Origin: Acidobacteriota bacterium
Lineage (GTDB): Bacteria > Acidobacteriota > Vicinamibacteria > Vicinamibacterales > Vicinamibacteraceae
DNA length: 7,550 nucleotides
Direction: 5' to 3'
NCBI GenBank assembly: GCA_023418055.1
Contig: JAEZDP010000043.1
Coordinates: 1 to 7,550, forward strand
This document shows positions 1-5,946 of the stretch, piece after piece (the stretch's first letter is position 1; each line of letters begins with the position of its first letter). The notes below the pieces were generated by a model. That model was given only the letters and a program-made list of their open reading frames with translations, was not told the DNA's origin and ran no database searches. The translations under genes and the position numbers were made by a program.

Positions 1-1
1 C

Positions 2-676
2 CTGGAGGCCGCGCGCGCCGCTGCGGCCCTGGCCGGACCGACCGACGGCCGCACGCAGGCGGCGCCCCTGTCGCTGCGGGCGCCGGTCGACGGCACGGTG
101 TTGCGCCGGCTGCGGGTCAGCGAAGGCGTGGTGCCGGCGGGCGAAGGCCTCGTCGACATCGGCGACGTCAGCACGCTCGAGATCGTCGCTAATTACCTGT
201 CGGCCGACGCGGTGCAACTGCGGGAAGGCACACCCGTGCTCATCGAGCAGTGGGGCGGTCCATCCACACTGGAAGGCCGGGTGCGCCGCATCGAGCCGTC
301 CGGCTTCTCCAAGATTTCGGCGCTCGGGGTGGAGGAGCAGCGGGTGAACGTGGTGATCGTGCCCGAGGGCGGCGCCGAGGCGTGGCGCGGGCTCGGCGAT
401 GGTTATCGCGTCGAGGTGCGTGCCATCGTGTGGGAGGCGCCTGACGTGCTGGCCGTGCCGCTCGGCAGTGTGTTTCGCGAGGGCGACGGATGGGCGCTGT
501 TTGTGGCGGCGGGCGACCGCGCCGAGCGCCGAGCGGTACGCATTGGCCGGCAGAGCGACCGGATGGTGCAGATCCTCGACGGCGTGCAGGCGGGCGAGGA
601 GGTCGTGGTGCATCCCGCCGACCAGTTGGCCGACGGGTCGCACATCTCCGGGGTCAGACCTGCGAGCCGTCGCTAG
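2..676 (+). CDS. HlyD/RND-type periplasmic adaptor subunit (3' part only)
   Basis: This is the C-terminal 224 residues of a membrane-fusion (periplasmic adaptor) protein. Such proteins bridge an inner-membrane RND or ABC pump to an outer-membrane channel in tripartite export. The frame is open to the left window edge, so the N-terminal membrane or lipid anchor and most of the coiled-coil hairpin are missing. The first visible residues (LEAARAAAALAG) look like the end of that hairpin. Next comes the second lipoyl half (LRAPVDGTVLRRLRVSEGVV, with the usual APxDGxV motif), then the beta-barrel domain (GDVSTLEIVANYL...GTPVLIEQWGG...GRVRRIEPSG). Last is the membrane-proximal domain (VLAVPLGSVFREGDGWALFV...VQILDGVQAGEEVVVHP), where the family normally ends. 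The final residues GVRPASRR are encoded by the first unit of a dispersed repeat and are probably not ancestral. Family assignment is firm. The pump type and substrate cannot be told from this part. Confidence 0.88.
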   Translation: MEAARAAAALAGPTDGRTQAAPLSLRAPVDGTVLRRLRVSEGVVPAGEGLVDIGDVSTLEIVANYLSADAVQLREGTPVLIEQWGGPSTLEGRVRRIEPSGFSKISALGVEEQRVNVVIVPEGGAEAWRGLGDGYRVEVRAIVWEAPDVLAVPLGSVFREGDGWALFVAAGDRAERRAVRIGRQSDRMVQILDGVQAGEEVVVHPADQLADGSHISGVRPASRR

Positions 677-768
677 TGGGGTCAGACCTGCCAGATGCTG
701 GAGTGGGGTCAGACCTGCCAGACGATGGTCCGGGGTCAGACCTGCCAGACGATGGGACGTCTGGCAGG
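650..768. repeat. REP-like array 1: four direct units plus hairpin
   Basis: Four copies of GGGGTCAGACCTG start at 650, 678, 705 and 732. Each contains the 9-bp odd palindrome GGTCAGACC, centred at 656, 684, 711 and 738, so the spacing is 28, 27 and 27 bp. All four face the same way. The 14-15 bp between cores are related but not identical. They mostly begin CCAGA and contain short inverted repeats such as CCAG-atg-CTGG. The first unit lies inside the adaptor coding sequence. The rest fill the gap between two convergent genes. The look is that of REP/BIME-type extragenic palindromes, which in many bacteria are mobilised by RAYT (REP-associated tyrosine) transposases. No such transposase is in this window, so the REP label is inference. 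Confidence 0.8.
741..768. terminator. Perfect 11-bp hairpin between convergent genes
   Basis: CCTGCCAGACG (741-751) and CGTCTGGCAGG (758-768) pair perfectly around the 6-nt loop ATGGGA. The left arm is the tail of the fourth repeat unit. The hairpin lies 9 nt past the stop of the minus-strand secreted gene and about 65 nt past the stop of the adaptor gene. It could therefore end transcription or protect 3' ends from both sides. Neither strand has a T tract after it, so an intrinsic terminator role is only a possibility. The inverted repeat itself is certain. Confidence 0.5.
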
Positions 769-777
769 CCGTGCGCC

Positions 778-1434
778 TCACTTGGTCGCGAAGCAGTAGA
801 ACAGGCCATCGCCCCCCGTGGCCTGCAAGTTCGCCTGGCTGCACCCGCGCGACGGATGCGCCGCGTTCCACGAGGTCGGGTTCGCGCCCCCACCCTGCCG
901 ATCGTGATGGCCGACCATCGCACTGCCGTCACCACCCGACGTCCAGTTGCCGCAGGTGAGGTTGGTATCGCCGGTGGCCAACGTGCCGTCGGCATTCGTA
1001 CCCGTCAGGATGTCGTGACGGTTCGGCGTGTCGCCCCGACCGCTGATCTGCTCGCCGGACTCGGACAGCGAGTTCTCTTTCGACAGCTTGTTGGCGTCGC
1101 TGTGCAGATCCGCGACCGATGTCGCCACCGTCACGCCCTTGGCGTTCACCCACGGCCCGGCGCCAATGCGATCGCGGGCATTCACGGCCGGCTGGCCATC
1201 AGCCGCTGCCGCGCTGAGGTAGGCCCGCCACGTTCGGCCGCCCGCCCCGGCCGCCGCCGCCAGCGTCTGACAGTGCTTGTCGGCCCCGGCGAGGCCCCCG
1301 AGATTGGCACCGTTGCCGGGACCCTTGCTGGTGATGAAGAAGCTCATCGACGATTGTTGCGCCTGCATGATCGACGTCGCGCCTGCGGCGACGGCCACCG
1401 CGCACACGGCGGCGAGCGTGGTCTTCGTGAACAT
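778..1434 (-). CDS. Secreted small protein, DUF1554/endostatin-like (lectin-type fold)
   Basis: This 218-residue protein has a typical Sec signal peptide: MFTKT, then a hydrophobic stretch at about 6-20, with probable cleavage near MQA-QQ at 25/26. Residues 32-62 (FFITSKGPGNGANLGGLAGADKHCQTLA) carry the GxNLGGLAGAD..C signature. That signature is seen in bacterial extracytoplasmic proteins of the DUF1554/endostatin-like group, which have a C-type-lectin-like fold. Mature cysteines at 55, 161, 198 and 214 could form two disulfides, with the last pair framing GCSQAN...FYCFATK at the C-terminus. A GRGD occurs at 132-135; it may be chance. The start at 1432-1434 is fixed by a strong Shine-Dalgarno (AGGAGGG, 1444-1450) 9 nt upstream and by the signal peptide that follows. 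It is divergent from the MutS-like gene and convergent with the adaptor gene. Ligand and function are unknown, and the family call comes from motif memory, not a search. Confidence 0.8.
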   Translation of the reverse strand: MFTKTTLAAVCAVAVAAGATSIMQAQQSSMSFFITSKGPGNGANLGGLAGADKHCQTLAAAAGAGGRTWRAYLSAAAADGQPAVNARDRIGAGPWVNAKGVTVATSVADLHSDANKLSKENSLSESGEQISGRGDTPNRHDILTGTNADGTLATGDTNLTCGNWTSGGDGSAMVGHHDRQGGGANPTSWNAAHPSRGCSQANLQATGGDGLFYCFATK

Positions 1435-1496
1435 AGGCGATTGCCCTCCTGGATGCCGGGTAGTGTACGCCAGGACGGCGGTGGATAATCGCGCAG
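1435..1496. promoter_or_regulatory. Divergent promoter region, possible leaderless start
   Basis: These 62 bp separate two genes that start back to back, so both promoters must lie here or inside the opposite gene. On the plus strand GATAAT (1484-1489) matches the -10 hexamer at five of six bases. It ends 7 nt before the ATG at 1497, which would place transcription start at or beside the start codon. No Shine-Dalgarno precedes that ATG. On the minus strand TACACT (complement of 1462-1467) is a candidate -10 that would give a 5' leader of roughly 20 nt containing the AGGAGGG at 1444-1450. No convincing -35 hexamers are seen for either. Confidence 0.4.
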
Positions 1497-3440
1497 ATGA
1501 CAGTCGTCCCCGCCGAGCGCACCCCGCGCGTCCACCATCTGAGCGGCATCGAGACCTGGACGCGTACGGCGAGCGCCCTGACCACGACGTCCCGCCGGCT
1601 GTCGCGAGGCAGGCTCTCGGTGGCGGTGACGGTGGCCGTGCTCGTCGTCCTGACGGCAGGGTACGGACGCCTTGCCCCGGGTATCGGCTGGGGGCTCGTC
1701 GCGCTCGGCGTCCTGACGTTTGTCGGACTGGTGTGGTGGCACGACCGCGTGGAAGCCTCGAGACGACGGGCCGACGCACGTGTGCGTCTGGGCCACGAAG
1801 GCCTGGCGCGGATGGCCCGCGACTGGTCGGGGCTGCCTGACGGGGGAACGTCCGACGTCCACCTCCATTCCGAGGTGCCACGCGGCACCCCATCGGCTGC
1901 CTCGGATCTCGACCTCTTCGGACGGGCGTCGCTTCGACAACTGCTCGGGCGCACGGCCACGCCGCACGGCGACACGCGGCTGCTGGCGTGGCTGGATACG
2001 GCGTGCCGGGGCGAGTCGTTCGACCTGCTCGCGGCGAGGCAGGCGGCCGTCCGAGAGCTTGCCGGCATGCCCGAGCTGCGCGAGGCGCTGCTGGCCGAAG
2101 CGCTCTCGTCGGCGGCGTTTCGCAGTGCGGCACCCGCCACGCTGTTTGCCTGGGCCGATGGCCGTGGCACCCTGCTGGCGAGCCGGTGGCTGGCCGCCCT
2201 CGTGGGCGTCGTGCCGCTGGCGTCGCTCGCGCTGCTGCTCGCCGACCGTGGTGGCGCCCGCGTCGCCGGCGGGTGGCTGGCCGTCGTCGGCCTGGCCTGG
2301 GGCTTGCGCGTGGCGTTCGGCCGTCAGGTCCGCCGCGCGTTCGCCGGGTCGGATGCGATCTCAGGAGAGGTGCGTCGCTACGGGGTGATGCTCGAGCGGT
2401 GGGAAAGCGCTCGCTTCGAGAGCGCGCAACTCAATGCGCTGCAGGCGAAGTTACGCGACGGCGAGTGGTCGGCCTCGCAGGCGCTGGCGTCGCTGGGGCG
2501 GCGCGTGGACCTCGCCGACCTGCGCTGGTCGCACCTCCCACACGTGTTCGTCCACAGCCTCACCGCCTGGGACCTGCACGTCGCCTGTTCCCTCGAACGC
2601 TGGAATGCGCGGCACGGCGCACACCTGCGCGGCTGGTTCGACGCGCTTGCAGACCTGGACGCGCTCGCGACGCTTGCCGGACTGGCCCACGACGAGCCGA
2701 CCTGGAACTATCCCCGGCTCGATGGCACGGCCGACACCCTCGAGGCCGCGGCACTCGGACACCCGCTGCTTGCCGCGGACACACGCGTCCACAACGACGT
2801 CGCCGTCGGGCCTCCAGGCACGGTGCTCGTGGTGACGGGGTCGAACATGTCGGGGAAGAGCACGCTGCTGCGCGGGCTCGGCCTGAACGTGGTGCTCGCA
2901 CAACTGGGTACCCCGGTATGTGCACGATCGCTGACGCTTCCGCCGCTGCGGCTCGAAACCAGCATTCGCATCGCCGATTCGCTGGCCGACGGGGTGTCGT
3001 ACTTCATGGCGGCGTTGCTGCGGCTGAAGGAGGTGGTCGAGGCCGCCGACCGTCCAAGGCGGCCGGGGCAGCCGCGTGTGTTCTACCTGCTCGACGAGGT
3101 GCTCCAGGGGACGAACAGCGAAGAGCGGCAGGTCGCCATCCGCCACATCGTCGAGCATCTTGCACGCAGCGCCGCCATCGGCGCCTTGACCACCCACGAT
3201 CTGCACCTCGTCCACGCCCCTGAATTCCGCAGGCATGCGCGCCACGTCCACTTCACCGAGCACCTCGAGGAGCGGGACGGCGTGCCGGTCATGCGCTTCG
3301 ACTACCAGTTGCGTGAAGGACCGGCACGGTCGCGCAATGCCCTCGCGCTGGTGCGCATGGTGGGGCTCGGTGCCGGCCTGTCCGTGACAGCCACCCCGTC
3401 CACGGACTACGATGCGCGCACCAAGGACCAATCGTCATGA
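1497..3440 (+). CDS. Membrane-anchored MutS-like ATPase (MutS core and domain V only)
   Basis: This 647-residue protein ends in the ABC-type ATPase domain of the MutS family. The Walker A is GSNMSGKST (448-456), the Walker B is VFYLLDEV (528-535) followed by LQGTNS, and the switch segment is GALTTHDLHL (562-571). Upstream helical sequence (about 290-430) corresponds to the MutS core/clamp region. The N-terminal mismatch-recognition domain of canonical MutS, with its Phe-x-Glu, is absent. Hydrophobic segments at about 43-57, 62-80, 231-249 and 255-275 suggest membrane attachment with the ATPase in the cytoplasm. Short membrane MutS-like proteins of about 600 residues are known mainly from Bacteroidota and Acidobacteriota and have no established role. 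They should not be assumed to do mismatch repair. The start is the first in-frame ATG. It lacks a Shine-Dalgarno and may be leaderless. The stop overlaps the next start (ATGA), which implies co-translation with the NHL gene. Confidence 0.87.
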   Translation: MTVVPAERTPRVHHLSGIETWTRTASALTTTSRRLSRGRLSVAVTVAVLVVLTAGYGRLAPGIGWGLVALGVLTFVGLVWWHDRVEASRRRADARVRLGHEGLARMARDWSGLPDGGTSDVHLHSEVPRGTPSAASDLDLFGRASLRQLLGRTATPHGDTRLLAWLDTACRGESFDLLAARQAAVRELAGMPELREALLAEALSSAAFRSAAPATLFAWADGRGTLLASRWLAALVGVVPLASLALLLADRGGARVAGGWLAVVGLAWGLRVAFGRQVRRAFAGSDAISGEVRRYGVMLERWESARFESAQLNALQAKLRDGEWSASQALASLGRRVDLADLRWSHLPHVFVHSLTAWDLHVACSLERWNARHGAHLRGWFDALADLDALATLAGLAHDEPTWNYPRLDGTADTLEAAALGHPLLAADTRVHNDVAVGPPGTVLVVTGSNMSGKSTLLRGLGLNVVLAQLGTPVCARSLTLPPLRLETSIRIADSLADGVSYFMAALLRLKEVVEAADRPRRPGQPRVFYLLDEVLQGTNSEERQVAIRHIVEHLARSAAIGALTTHDLHLVHAPEFRRHARHVHFTEHLEERDGVPVMRFDYQLREGPARSRNALALVRMVGLGAGLSVTATPSTDYDARTKDQSS

Positions 3441-4474
3441 TGACCAAGCGAGACTTCCTGTTGACGGCGACGGGCGTGGCCATGACCACGGCCGGCGCGG
3501 CGGCCATCCCCATGCCTACCGGTACGCACAGTTCGACGACTTCATCGTCCACCGAGGAGCCCCTGCTCGGACAGGGCGTCTTCCGCTATCGCGTCCTGCG
3601 CGGCTGGGGGCATCTCGACAGGGCCCGCGTGCCGGTCGAGGACTGCCATGCGATCACCGAAGATCGCGCCGGCCGAATCGTGCTGCTCACCAACGACACG
3701 CGCAACAACATCGTGGTCTATACGAAGGACGGCGAGTTCGTGTCGAAGCGGGAGGACCGCTTTCCAAAGGCCCACGCGCTCGAGTTTCGCGACGGGGGCA
3801 CCGGGGACGAGCAGTTGTGGATCACCGACACCGGTGGGGTCGTCTCGCTGTGCGCGCCCGATGGACGGGAAGTGCGCCGCATCACGCCGGACGCCGTGGC
3901 GGCCCGGTATCCGGACATCACCAAGTACAGCCCGACCAACGTCGCGGTGCTGCCCGACGGCGACTTCTTCGTGAGTGATGGGTACGGCTCACACTACATC
4001 CATCACTTCGATCCCGAATGGACGTACATCAAGACGTTCGGCGGGGCAGGTGACGCGCCCGAACATCTGCGTCAGCCGCATGCCGTGTATCTCGATCAGC
4101 GGAAGGGGCGGCCCGAACTGCTGGTGTGCGATCGCGCCAACCAGCGCCTGAAGTGGTTCAGCGCCTCTGGCGAACTGCTGCGCGTGGTGGCGGTGCCCGG
4201 GTCGCAGCCGAGCAACGTCGCGCCGATGGCCGACAACCACCTGGCGATTGCCAGCCTGAACGGGATGATTCTGATCCTGGATGGCGCCGACCGCGTGGTG
4301 TCGGTGGTCGGTGGCGAGGCGCCGCGCTACGAGGGCGAGGTGCTGCAGCCGCTCGTGCCGTTCAACGCCGTGTTCAAGCATCCGCACGACGTGTACGCGG
4401 ATGCGGCGGGGAACCTGTACGTGGCGCAGTGGAACTCGTACCGCAGCTACCCGGTGAAGCTGGCGAAAGTGTGA
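3437..4474 (+). CDS. Exported NHL-repeat beta-propeller protein
   Basis: This 345-residue protein has an export signal at 1-24: MMTKRDFLLTATGVAM, then an AG-rich hydrophobic run to AAAIP. It resembles a Tat signal but has Lys-Arg in place of the twin arginines (T-K-R-D-F-L). A Thr/Ser-rich linker follows (about 28-41). The rest is built of NHL/six-bladed-propeller repeats. Clear blades include PTNVAVLPDGDFFVSDGYG...HHFDPEW (166-196), QPHAVYLDQ...LLVCDRANQRLKWFSASGELL (213-248) and KHPHDVYADAAGNLYVAQWN (314-333). Cysteines at 70, 139 and 231 are not obviously paired. Translation likely starts at the ATG at 3437, with AAGGA (3423-3427) 9 nt upstream; the next codon at 3440 is also ATG. The 4-bp overlap with the MutS-like gene argues for coupling. 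Extracytoplasmic propellers of this kind serve as binding scaffolds or, rarely, lyases. No catalytic motif is recognised here. Confidence 0.87.
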   Translation: MMTKRDFLLTATGVAMTTAGAAAIPMPTGTHSSTTSSSTEEPLLGQGVFRYRVLRGWGHLDRARVPVEDCHAITEDRAGRIVLLTNDTRNNIVVYTKDGEFVSKREDRFPKAHALEFRDGGTGDEQLWITDTGGVVSLCAPDGREVRRITPDAVAARYPDITKYSPTNVAVLPDGDFFVSDGYGSHYIHHFDPEWTYIKTFGGAGDAPEHLRQPHAVYLDQRKGRPELLVCDRANQRLKWFSASGELLRVVAVPGSQPSNVAPMADNHLAIASLNGMILILDGADRVVSVVGGEAPRYEGEVLQPLVPFNAVFKHPHDVYADAAGNLYVAQWNSYRSYPVKLAKV

Positions 4475-4482
4475 GTGAGGGT

Positions 4483-4550
4483 GGGGTCAGACCTGCCGGA
4501 CGTCGGAGGCGGGGTCAGACCTCCAACGGACGTCCGGCAGGTCTGACCCC
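4483..4550. terminator. 22-bp perfect inverted repeat, 24-nt loop
   Basis: Bases 4483-4504 and 4529-4550 are exact reverse complements over 22 bp. The 24-nt interior holds another repeat core at 4511-4522. Transcripts arriving from the NHL gene (+) or the DUF1080 gene (-) would both fold a very stable stem right after the stop codon. This is a likely 3'-end stabiliser or bidirectional, possibly Rho-assisted, terminator. No U tract follows on either strand, so classical intrinsic termination is not shown. Confidence 0.55.
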
Positions 4551-4577
4551 GCTCGATCACGCCGCAGGTCTGACCCC
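4483..4577. repeat. REP-like array 2: two forward, two inverted units
   Basis: This is the same family as the array at 650-768. Forward cores GGGGTCAGACCT start at 4483 and 4511. Inverted cores (AGGTCTGACCCC) lie at 4539-4550 and 4566-4577. The palindrome centres are 4489, 4517, 4544 and 4571, again spaced 28, 27 and 27 bp despite the change of orientation. The two inverted units form a 19-bp direct repeat (4538-4556 and 4565-4583) with a 27-bp period. The spacer segments carry GACGTC palindromes. The array begins 8 nt after the NHL stop and ends about 20 nt before the DUF1080 stop, so it fills a convergent gap. Confidence 0.82.
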
Positions 4578-4597
4578 GCTCGACCCCTCGGTCCCCC

Positions 4598-5551
4598 CTA
4601 CGTCCCCGGCTTGACGATGGGCGTGACCGTCACCTTGCGGAACCAGACCTTGCCGTGATCGCCCTGTAGCATGATCGGGCCCGGCGCTTCCTCGTTGGCG
4701 TCGAGCGCACCACCGGTGATCGCCTGAATCTCGGCGTTGTCGTGCACCTTCTGCCCGTTGAGCGTCACGGTCACGCGGTTGCCGACGAGCACGGCTTCCA
4801 TCGTCTGCCACTCGCCCGGCTGCTTGCTGGCGTTCACGGCCGGCTTGGTCCAGGCGTAGATGGCCATGTGCTGGTGCTCCTCGGGCTCCTTGCCGTAGTC
4901 GTCGAGCACCTGGAGTTCGTACCGGCCGCGGAGGTAGATCCCGCTGTTGCTGCCCTTGTCGACCTTGTACTCCGCCTGGATCCTGAAGTCCTTGAAGGTC
5001 TGCTTCGAGACGAGATTGTTGGCCTTGGCCTCGTTGGTCATGACGCCGTCCTCGAACGTCCAGCCGGCGGGCCGATCGGGACGCTGCAGGCGCCAGGGGT
5101 CGAGCGATCCGGTGACGAGTTCGACTGGCTGCCCATAGGTGTGCGCCGCGTTGGCATTGGCGGCGGGCCACTTCGGCGGCCGTACGCCCACCCAGTTCAC
5201 CGTCCGCTCACCCATCGTGACCGAGCCGGTCAACTTGCCGCCCTGCAGCGTGGCGCGATGGGTCTGACCCGTCCGACCCTGGGGCGCCGCCGTCGTGAAG
5301 ACCAGCTCGTTGCCCTTGACCTCGACCGAGGCCAGCTTCACGGGACTCCCGCCCCGGTTGAGGAACATGCCCGAGAGCTGTCCGCCCTCGTTCTTCACTT
5401 CGAGCCAGAACACGGCGTTGCTGTCGTCGCCGGTGCCGGTGAGGTTCCAGCGGCCGAGGAAGCCCTCGGCAGCGGTGGGGGATTGAGCCGCGGCCGTCAC
5501 GACGAGTGCCGCGGAAAGGCAGAGGGTAGCCAGGATGCGCATGGCGCTCAT
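4598..5551 (-). CDS. Secreted DUF1080 (3-keto-disaccharide hydrolase-type) protein
   Basis: This 317-residue protein has a Sec signal peptide (MSAMRILATLCLSAALVVTAAAQS, cleavage near residue 23). Residues about 29-125 form an N-terminal beta-rich module (FLGRWNLTG...SGMFLNRGG...LTGSVTMGERTVNWVGVRPP), like the small calycin-style domains often placed before DUF1080. Residues about 140-313 are the DUF1080/PF06439 concanavalin-like fold, with hallmarks GSNSGIYLRGRYELQVLDDYG (200-220), GEWQTMEAVLVGNRVTVTLNG (246-266) and GPIMLQGDHGKVWFRKVTV (291-309). Members act outside the cytoplasm on glycans; some cleave 3-keto-glycosides. The substrate here is unknown. The start could equally be the ATG at 5540-5542 (MRILATL). 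Neither has a clear Shine-Dalgarno. The frame stays open to 5761, but that extension overlaps higA and would bury the signal peptide. It lies downstream of higBA on the same strand, separated by about 83 bp. Confidence 0.88.
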   Translation of the reverse strand: MSAMRILATLCLSAALVVTAAAQSPTAAEGFLGRWNLTGTGDDSNAVFWLEVKNEGGQLSGMFLNRGGSPVKLASVEVKGNELVFTTAAPQGRTGQTHRATLQGGKLTGSVTMGERTVNWVGVRPPKWPAANANAAHTYGQPVELVTGSLDPWRLQRPDRPAGWTFEDGVMTNEAKANNLVSKQTFKDFRIQAEYKVDKGSNSGIYLRGRYELQVLDDYGKEPEEHQHMAIYAWTKPAVNASKQPGEWQTMEAVLVGNRVTVTLNGQKVHDNAEIQAITGGALDANEEAPGPIMLQGDHGKVWFRKVTVTPIVKPGT

Positions 5552-5608
5552 GATAGCGGATGCACTGGCGATGCCGGGTGGGGGAGGTCTTTCTCTCGCT
5601 GATCGCCT

Positions 5609-5622
5609 GAGGCCCGGGCCTC
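5609..5622. repeat. 14-bp perfect palindrome after higA
   Basis: GAGGCCCGGGCCTC is a perfect palindrome located 12 nt beyond the higA stop, in the short gap before the DUF1080 gene. As RNA it could form a 5-bp stem with a 4-nt loop. It may mark the end of the higBA transcript or be an operator site for the downstream gene. No T tract follows on the minus strand. The role is inferred from position only. Confidence 0.35.
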
Positions 5623-5634
5623 CTTCACCTGCGT

Positions 5635-5937
5635 TCACGCCACCCTGGGCTTGACGGCGGGCGCGACCGTCGGCCAGATGGCTTGTCGCGCGACGCGCAG
5701 GTTCGCAATCCGACTGGAGGTCCAGCCAGAGCTCCGGTGACACGCCGAAGTACTTGCCCACCGGAGGGCCGTATCGGCCGTGATCGCCCGCGTGCCGTTG
5801 ATGATGCCGCTGATGCGGTTGGGCGGCACCGCCAGGTCGCGGGCCAACGCATTGATGCTGATGCCCAGCGGCCGCATGAACTGATCCATCAGGATCTCAC
5901 CCGGCGGGATGGGTTCAAGCATCTTCGTGGTCTTCAT
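5635..5937 (-). CDS. higA: HigA-family antitoxin with compensated double frameshift
   Basis: This 100-residue Xre-type antitoxin begins with the family signature PPGEILMDQFMRPLGIS (11-27). A helix-turn-helix follows (about 28-54: NALARDLAVPPNRISGIINGTRAIT) and then ADTALR (54-59). Residues 60-79 (WASTSACHRSSGWTSSRIAN) do not resemble the family. Reading the same DNA in the neighbouring frame gives GKYFGVSPELWLDLQS, which is exactly the expected segment. The normal frame resumes at LRVARQAIW (80-88). This fits loss of one base next to 5760 (a CTG Leu codon reduced to TG) and gain of one C near 5700-5701. HigA represses its own operon through the HTH and neutralises HigB. The operator-binding half is intact, but the helical core after it is scrambled. 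The start ATG has GAGG 5 nt upstream and lies 9 nt after the higB stop. It may be a real lesion or sequencing error. Confidence 0.85.
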   Translation of the reverse strand: MKTTKMLEPIPPGEILMDQFMRPLGISINALARDLAVPPNRISGIINGTRAITADTALRWASTSACHRSSGWTSSRIANLRVARQAIWPTVAPAVKPRVA

Positions 5938-5946
5938 CTTTGCCTC

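Noticed and set aside
650..768. CRISPR array
   Set aside because: The core is only about 13 bp, spacers of about 14 bp are related to each other, units invert in the second array, and no cas gene is present.
1199..2170. Long minus-strand frames across the MutS-like gene
   Set aside because: They are low-complexity Arg/Ser/Pro-rich shadows of the real plus-strand gene in high-GC DNA. The plus frame has clear Walker motifs.
5261..5269. GGTCTGACC core inside the DUF1080 gene
   Set aside because: A single 9-mer without the GGGG/TGCC flanks or neighbouring units, in well-conserved coding sequence; probably chance.
5552..5761. Longer DUF1080 start giving MGKYFGVSPELWLDLQS at its N-terminus
   Set aside because: That peptide is the displaced part of HigA, and the true protein begins with a signal peptide at 5551 or 5542.
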